DNA of 61,517 bases from contig NZ_JAGGQL010000041.1 in NCBI RefSeq assembly GCF_018613315.1, positions 1 to 61,517 on the forward strand, given 5' to 3'. The notes beneath the pieces are model-generated. The model made no database searches, was not told the DNA's origin, and saw only the letters and a program-made list of their open reading frames with translations. This document shows positions 55,276 through 61,517 of the stretch, piece by piece. A program made the translations under genes and the position numbers. Each line of letters begins with the position of its first letter. Positions within the stretch are counted from its first letter, which is position 1. The stretch is from Bacillus sp. ISL-37 (GTDB lineage: Bacteria > Bacillota > Bacilli > Bacillales > Cytobacillaceae).

Positions 55276-55344
55276 TCAGTTATGGTAAAAAGATGGGTTA
55301 CGTGTATTTAGTTGAGCGTATCTTGCGTTTTTTACAATGTTCAT
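55276..55344 (-). CDS. Tiny soluble gene product (22 aa)
   Basis: ATG 55344 is preceded by AAGGAGGGTTA at good spacing. The 22-residue product begins MNIVKNARYAQLN, is basic and aromatic, and has no membrane segment. A hairpin terminator follows directly. It is a possible small regulatory peptide, or a leader; I recognise no family. Confidence 0.6.
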   Translation of the reverse strand: MNIVKNARYAQLNTRNPSFYHN

Positions 55345-55444
55345 ATCCGTAACCCTCCTTTTAGTTATATTTTCCATTCCTTTGTAAGGTTATCACCTTA
55401 ACAGTCACAATGTCAATTCTAACTTTTCGATATATTTCATCATT

Positions 55445-55651
55445 TTACTTTTCAGCTGACTTGTTGCGCCATATTTTTCGTACAAACAGCAAATAAAATA
55501 GCAGCGGCATTGGTGCCTGAATCAAACCTAGGATTCCCCAAAGCCAATAATTATGGCCATGCTTTCGAGCAATTGTAAAAAGAAAAATGCTCTGCACCAA
55601 TAGAATCACAACTACCATGGCCAGCATAACAGGTGACAGTTCCTCATTCAT
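55445..55651 (-). CDS. Small membrane protein of the SigY-type operon (YxlD/YxlE-like)
   Basis: A 68-residue protein with two membrane helices (about 8-28 and 36-58). The layout resembles the PLDc_N-like small proteins YxlD/YxlE of the B. subtilis sigY operon, which help hold the sigma factor inactive. It overlaps the preceding gene by four bases and so is translated with it. Assignment rests on size, topology and operon position. Confidence 0.7.
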   Translation of the reverse strand: MNEELSPVMLAMVVVILLVQSIFLFTIARKHGHNYWLWGILGLIQAPMPLLFYLLFVRKIWRNKSAEK

Positions 55652-55995
55652 CGGCTGTCCACCTGCTTTTGCACTCCTTTAAAACTATAGATGGCTGTAA
55701 TCGCGAGCGTCGCAGCCTGCAGCATTAAGAAGAGCATCGGGAGCTCCAGCATAGTGAAGATCACTCCGCTCAAAATCAGCATAGCACTTAAAATGAACCA
55801 CGCTAATTCACGGCGATATTTCTTCTTTTGAACCTGCTGCTGATTCAGAACCATCTCTTCAAACCATTTTCCATCAGGGGTATAGGTGTCCAAGGAATCC
55901 AGTTTGTCTAGTCCATTATTGATGGCGCTGATGGTGTCAAAAAATTCTTTATCCATTTGTTCATCGCTTGACGAGATTCCCTTTTGGTTTTTCAT
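55648..55995 (-). CDS. YxlC-like anti-sigma factor component (DUF5345)
   Basis: A 115-residue protein with a cytoplasmic N-terminal half (~75 residues) and two closely spaced membrane helices, ending in a short basic tail. Topology and position after an ECF sigma gene match YxlC, the anti-SigY component. Its start at 55995 lies within the end of the sigma gene, giving a 35-base overlap and tight coupling, with AGGGAGC as ribosome site. Confidence 0.78.
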   Translation of the reverse strand: MKNQKGISSSDEQMDKEFFDTISAINNGLDKLDSLDTYTPDGKWFEEMVLNQQQVQKKKYRRELAWFILSAMLILSGVIFTMLELPMLFLMLQAATLAITAIYSFKGVQKQVDSR

Positions 55996-56512
55996 CTACT
56001 TTCAGCTCCCTTCTAACAGCTAGAAGTCCATGGTGGACTCTAGACTTCGCGGTACCAGTGGCGATATTCAGGATTTCACTAATCTCATCGTACGAATATC
56101 CATAATAATGCTTAAGGATAAGAGGAATACGCATTTCATCTGTCAGCCTGGATAATGCAGCGAGCGCATCTGTCCATTCCTCATTCTTCGATTCCATTTG
56201 CCACTGCAACTTGCGTGACGCTGCTTCTCCTTCGTTCCATTCCCGCTCGCGCTTTTTTTTGCGGTGCTGATCTATATACATATTTGTGGCTATGCTGATC
56301 AGCCATGACGAGAATTTTGATTTCCCATTGAATAAATGGATTTTCTCCACACATTTAGCCATCGTTGCTTGTGCTATTTCCTCTGCGATATCAGGATTCA
56401 TCGTTATTTTCATCAGGTATTTTACCAGCAGGGGATAATGATTCCTGAACAGCATAGCAAACGAACGATGGTCGCCCTTTTTAGCGCTATTGATTAACTC
56501 TTTCTCATCCAT
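55961..56512 (-). CDS. ECF RNA polymerase sigma factor, SigY-like
   Basis: A 183-residue sigma-70-family factor with region 2 (FAMLFRNHYPLLVKYL...DIAEEIAQATM) and region 4 (LPLILKHYYGYSYDEISEIL type helix-turn-helix, here RIPLILKHYYGYSYDE). It directs RNA polymerase to a small stress regulon. I chose ATG 56512, which has AGAGAGG nine bases upstream; a GTG nine codons earlier is possible. The two downstream membrane genes are probable anti-sigma components. A matching autoregulatory promoter is visible upstream. Confidence 0.85.
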   Translation of the reverse strand: MDEKELINSAKKGDHRSFAMLFRNHYPLLVKYLMKITMNPDIAEEIAQATMAKCVEKIHLFNGKSKFSSWLISIATNMYIDQHRKKKREREWNEGEAASRKLQWQMESKNEEWTDALAALSRLTDEMRIPLILKHYYGYSYDEISEILNIATGTAKSRVHHGLLAVRRELKVDEKPKGNLVKR

Positions 56513-56578
56513 CAAAGCATGCCTCTCTTTCCCCGCCACCCCGAAAAATTATCTCTTAGATTGATTATTTATTAATTA

Positions 56579-56603
56579 GACGCATGAAGTAAAGAATCGT
56601 TCA
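56579..56603 (-). promoter_or_regulatory. ECF-type autoregulatory promoter
   Basis: On the minus strand, TGAACG (56603-56598) and CGTC (56582-56579) are separated by 15 bases. This fits the B. subtilis SigY-type pattern of TGAAC at -35 and CGTC at -10, upstream of its own sigma gene. Confidence 0.65.
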
Positions 56604-56709
56604 AAAAATTTTAAAAAAGTTGGCTCTGTTAAACTAGCCAAAAAGTTTAATGCATAATTCAATTGAAAATGAAATCTACGAAAAAAGAAAGCCCTGTATG
56701 GACTTTCCT

Positions 56710-57990
56710 CTATATCCCCTGCTCGACAGCAGGCTCTTTAACAGCGGACCCACTCTCTTCTGCGAGCTTAGGCAAAACAATCATATAAAACACCCCAACG
56801 ATGGCGAGGCAGCCGCCGACAATCCAATATAGCATTTCAATTGTTAGCAGAGCCGGAAAGCTGTACGCAATGAATGCAAGAGTCAATGAATGAGACAGCA
56901 TGTTAAGCGGGCTGATTAGTCCCTGGACCCTGCCCATCATTTTCGGATCTATAATGCTCGGAAGCCACCCTCCAATTCCTATATTTATAAGCGGTAACGC
57001 CAGTGCAGAGATAAACAGGATTCCCAGGAATAGATAAATGTTGTTTGGCAGTGATGCGAGAGCCGTAAAGCTGCCAGAGATGATCAAACCTACTGAAATC
57101 AGGTGGTAGAGTTTCACTTTTTGAGAAAGCAATGACGCAATAAAGCTGCCAATCAACACCCCGATTCCAAACACAAAGCCGATGACAATCGAGTATTGTT
57201 CATACGTATCTGGAGCCAGCTTATATTTCAGGATGAAAATCGGCATGACGGAGAAGCCGCCATTTACGATTCCAAAGATGAAAAAACCGATGATCAGAGT
57301 GAACAACAATTTACTGCTCATGACATACTTAAAACCGTATTTAAAATCCTTGAAGACCATTTTGATGTTCAAATCCTTTAGTGTATGAAAGCCATTGGGC
57401 AGTCGCGCCTCCTTCGAAACGTCAGTCTTCTGAATGAGTAATGCACTCATGATGAATGACAGAGTGTCAACTAATATAGCGCCATAAATGCCAATCGACC
57501 AATAAGCGAGTACCCCTAGTCCATTGCCAAACAACATGAACAGACTCATCACGAGCTGATTCAAACCAGCTGCAGTTGTGTAGTCCTCTTTTTTCAAGAT
57601 TCCTTGTACCATCCCATGCTCAGCCGGGAAAAAGAACTTTTGAACCGCACTTCTCAAAAACAGAACACCAAAGACCAGCGGCATCCAGCCAACATAGATT
57701 GCAGCAATCAATGCGACAGATAAGCCGGCACTAATCCAATCACAATAAATGGCGATTTTTTGCCGATCCATCCTGTCAGCAAATACCCCAATCAGGAAAA
57801 ACACCGCAAGCATTGGCACGGAATACATCATTTCGGTTATAGTCGCATAGGCGGGCTGGGAACTGAAACGGTCCAGCAAGAAAAACATGAAGGCTGTCAA
57901 GCCGATTGTACTACCCATTTGGGAAGTGAAGTTTGCTAAAAATAACTTCGTGAAACTCCTGTTCCTGAAAATCTCCGCAAATTTTTTCAT
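56710..57990 (-). CDS. Major facilitator superfamily exporter
   Basis: A 426-residue protein with twelve predicted membrane helices. It resembles the MefA-like or enterobactin-exporter type of MFS (MFS_3), with FLANFTSQMGSTIGLTAF at the start and FADRMDRQKIAIYCDWISAG as the loop 2-3 motif (DRxxRK/R type). It probably exports a drug or metabolite; the substrate is unknown. ATG 57990 follows GAGGAG. Confidence 0.85.
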   Translation of the reverse strand: MKKFAEIFRNRSFTKLFLANFTSQMGSTIGLTAFMFFLLDRFSSQPAYATITEMMYSVPMLAVFFLIGVFADRMDRQKIAIYCDWISAGLSVALIAAIYVGWMPLVFGVLFLRSAVQKFFFPAEHGMVQGILKKEDYTTAAGLNQLVMSLFMLFGNGLGVLAYWSIGIYGAILVDTLSFIMSALLIQKTDVSKEARLPNGFHTLKDLNIKMVFKDFKYGFKYVMSSKLLFTLIIGFFIFGIVNGGFSVMPIFILKYKLAPDTYEQYSIVIGFVFGIGVLIGSFIASLLSQKVKLYHLISVGLIISGSFTALASLPNNIYLFLGILFISALALPLINIGIGGWLPSIIDPKMMGRVQGLISPLNMLSHSLTLAFIAYSFPALLTIEMLYWIVGGCLAIVGVFYMIVLPKLAEESGSAVKEPAVEQGI

Positions 57991-58252
57991 AATTGTCTAC
58001 TCCTCGCATCTCTATTAATAACCTCATATTAGCTTAATTTTCAGGTAACAATAAACTTTCTCCTGACCGTTTCTTTCTCCATCCTCAGACGGAGTGCCTC
58101 TGCACTTGAGAACTACCTTGGCTTCAGATGCTTTCGAGCTGGTTAACCTGCCAACTTAGCCCAATTTAACCTCTAAAGGTTTTCGAACCAAGTTATCGGG
58201 GTAATATTCTATTAACCTAATAAAAATGATTCATTAAAGGAGTTATATATAA
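57991..58252. other. Gene-free stretch between divergent genes
   Basis: It serves the upstream regions of an MFS gene (minus) and an HPr-like gene (plus). It holds several short inverted repeats (for example AACCTCTAAAGGTT near 58169 and GCTGGTTAACC near 58138), but no riboswitch or RNA I recognise. Confidence 0.5.
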
Positions 58253-58576
58253 ATGAAAGAGATTATGTCATCTAATGTTATGGTTCAGAAAAGATTCACT
58301 ATGAAGAAAATGCTTGAAATCTATCAGGCTGCTAAAAAGTTGGACGGTACGACTTACTTATACAGCCGCCAGAAGGCAGTTGAGGCAACTTCATTGTCTA
58401 AGCTTGTTTCCTTCCTGCTGACGGTGGAACCAAATACAACTTTAAAAATTATTATGGAAGGTACAGATGTAGAACCAAAATTAGACCAGCTGACTAAGCT
58501 GCTTACGAATGAAGCTTCTGTCCTTCGCGTAAAACGCAAGCGACTTATTGAGTCTTCCGAATCATTCCAAATTTAG
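58253..58576 (+). CDS. HPr-like protein lacking the phosphorylatable histidine
   Basis: A 107-residue protein whose spacing of strands and helices fits the HPr fold (for example DGTTYLYSRQKAVEATSLSK, then TTLKIIMEGTDVEPKLDQL). The region where HPr has the active-site His15 (TARPA) has no equivalent, and Ser46-like context is also not conserved. It is therefore unlikely to serve in sugar phosphotransfer. It may be a regulatory or structural relative. The ribosome site AAAGGAG precedes ATG 58253. Confidence 0.65.
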   Translation: MKEIMSSNVMVQKRFTMKKMLEIYQAAKKLDGTTYLYSRQKAVEATSLSKLVSFLLTVEPNTTLKIIMEGTDVEPKLDQLTKLLTNEASVLRVKRKRLIESSESFQI

Positions 58577-58615
58577 TCCCAATATTAGATAAAATAATGA
58601 CTGAGGTGAAGTTTC

Positions 58616-58684
58616 ATGGTAAGAACCATTCTAATGATTATCGGCGCTGTCGTCGTGATCGGTTTCCTATTAAGCTTAATATAA
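58616..58684 (+). CDS. Tiny single-helix membrane protein (22 aa)
   Basis: ATG 58616 follows GAGGTGAAG; the product begins MVRTILMIIGAVVVIG and is one hydrophobic helix ending LLSLI. It lies 39 bases after the HPr-like gene and ends 12 bases before a strong terminator, so it is probably the last gene of that transcript. Family unknown. Confidence 0.68.
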   Translation: MVRTILMIIGAVVVIGFLLSLI

Positions 58685-58696
58685 TTTGATTTTAGT

Positions 58697-58729
58697 AAAG
58701 ACCTGCTTAAATGCAGGTCTTTTTTTTAT
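58697..58729 (+). terminator. Terminator after the 22-aa membrane protein
   Basis: AAAGACCTGC pairs with GCAGGTCTTT, followed by T-rich sequence. Confidence 0.92.
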
Positions 58730-58825
58730 GTCACTCCAGTAGTTTTCATGAGGACATCCAATGTTTTCTGCGAGATACTCTACTTTTTTTTGAAATCAAT
58801 TCTAACCTCGCAAAGGAATACACAT

Positions 58826-58861
58826 AAAAACAGCACAGGAGACATATCCCCCGTGCTGTTT
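58826..58861 (-). terminator. Terminator after PBP gene
   Basis: AAACAGCAC pairs with GTGCTGTTT. On the minus strand it runs into TTTTTATG. Confidence 0.88.
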
Positions 58862-58863
58862 AG

Positions 58864-61268
<2,405 letters not shown>

Positions 61269-61422
61269 TGAGCACCCCAACCTTTTAAAAATTAGTTTAG
61301 AAATATGACACTTTCTTTTACCCATTTTTAAAAGGGATTAACACAAATTGGCTAATTATGAGGAAAAAAGACATATAAGCAAGGAAAAGGCCAATTCATT
61401 TTCAAAACCCGCCATCACTACA

Positions 61423-61517
61423 GACAAAATCGCCTGGTTGAGTTGATGTTTTGTCCGAATATGGCTTCACTTCAGACATAACCTCATGCTGGAGACGTTG
61501 TTTTGTCCGAACCTGGC
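61423..61517. repeat. 52-bp tandem repeat with hairpins, cut by window end
   Basis: Two units with GACAAAA/GACATAA starts at 61423 and 61475, and TTTTGTCCGAA words at 61449 and 61501, give a 52-bp period. The first unit pairs GACAAAA with TTTTGTC. It has no sequence relation to the array at 12993 but the same period and a similar hairpin layout. Confidence 0.7.

Noticed and set aside
58081-58160. Antisense fragment of 23S rRNA
   Set aside because: A short stretch (CAGATGCTTTCGAGC) resembles the complement of 23S rRNA, but similarity does not continue on either side.

Overview
The window is chromosomal DNA from an endospore-forming member of the Bacillaceae, resembling the Bacillus/Mesobacillus/Cytobacillus type. 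The evidence is a GerE-GerM sporulation block, an alpha/beta-type small acid-soluble spore protein (SASP), YheC/YheD spore-associated ATP-grasp proteins, strong AGGAGG-type ribosome sites, and a gene order close to that known for Bacillus subtilis: uvrC-lysC-yslB-sdhCAB-ysmA-gerE-ysmB-racE-gerM-rph-ysnA-ysnB, then ilv-leu-ysoA-tig. The first ~107 bases are not genomic: they contain a 31/33 match to the Illumina Nextera/Tn5 adapter, so the left edge is a contig end.

Layout. 380-9429 is accessory: two Fur-box-controlled iron units (a lipoprotein at 477; a secreted membrane-anchored protein plus an FTR1-type permease at 6140-7857) flank a glycan or lipid modification cassette (epimerase, flippase-like protein, membrane phosphodiesterase, GT2 glycosyltransferase), followed by a polytopic glycosyltransferase-like protein. 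9445-27055 is the conserved housekeeping and sporulation backbone, with a lysine riboswitch before lysC and a sortase D/nuclease pair inserted after sdhB. tRNA-Arg(UCU) lies at 27177. 27614-37259 is the branched-chain amino acid operon ilvE-(leucine T-box)-ilvBNC-leuABCD, with a cre site and promoter upstream. ysoA and tig follow. 40128-45557 holds four tandem YheC/YheD-type ATP-grasp genes plus yheE and a small gene. After that come a CstR-like repressor, a yxkF-msmX pair, a zinc-ribbon gene divergent from a SASP gene with a long structured leader, fumC, the heterodimeric ABC exporter yheI-yheH with a leader peptide, a SigY-like ECF sigma operon, an MFS transporter, an HPr-like protein without the catalytic His, and a class A penicillin-binding protein with an acidic repeat tail. 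Four very short genes (18-27 codons) are supported by strong ribosome sites.

How the parts work together. The iron genes share Fur control. The amino-acid block is set by two riboregulators (lysine riboswitch, leucine T-box) plus probable CcpA control. ysmA carries a FadR-type operator. The sporulation genes carry sigma-K (gerE) and sigma-G (SASP) promoter matches, and the ECF operon carries a probable autoregulatory promoter.

The least explained structures are non-coding. (1) Five copies of a 125-210 bp structured dispersed repeat show compensatory base changes. (2) A leader of about 220 nt on the SASP gene contains two tandem tRNA-like folds with competing pairings. (3) Hairpin-bearing tandem arrays occur with 52-bp and 21-bp periods. 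The strongest candidates for something undescribed are the SASP leader element, the structured repeat family and the four-gene ATP-grasp cluster.
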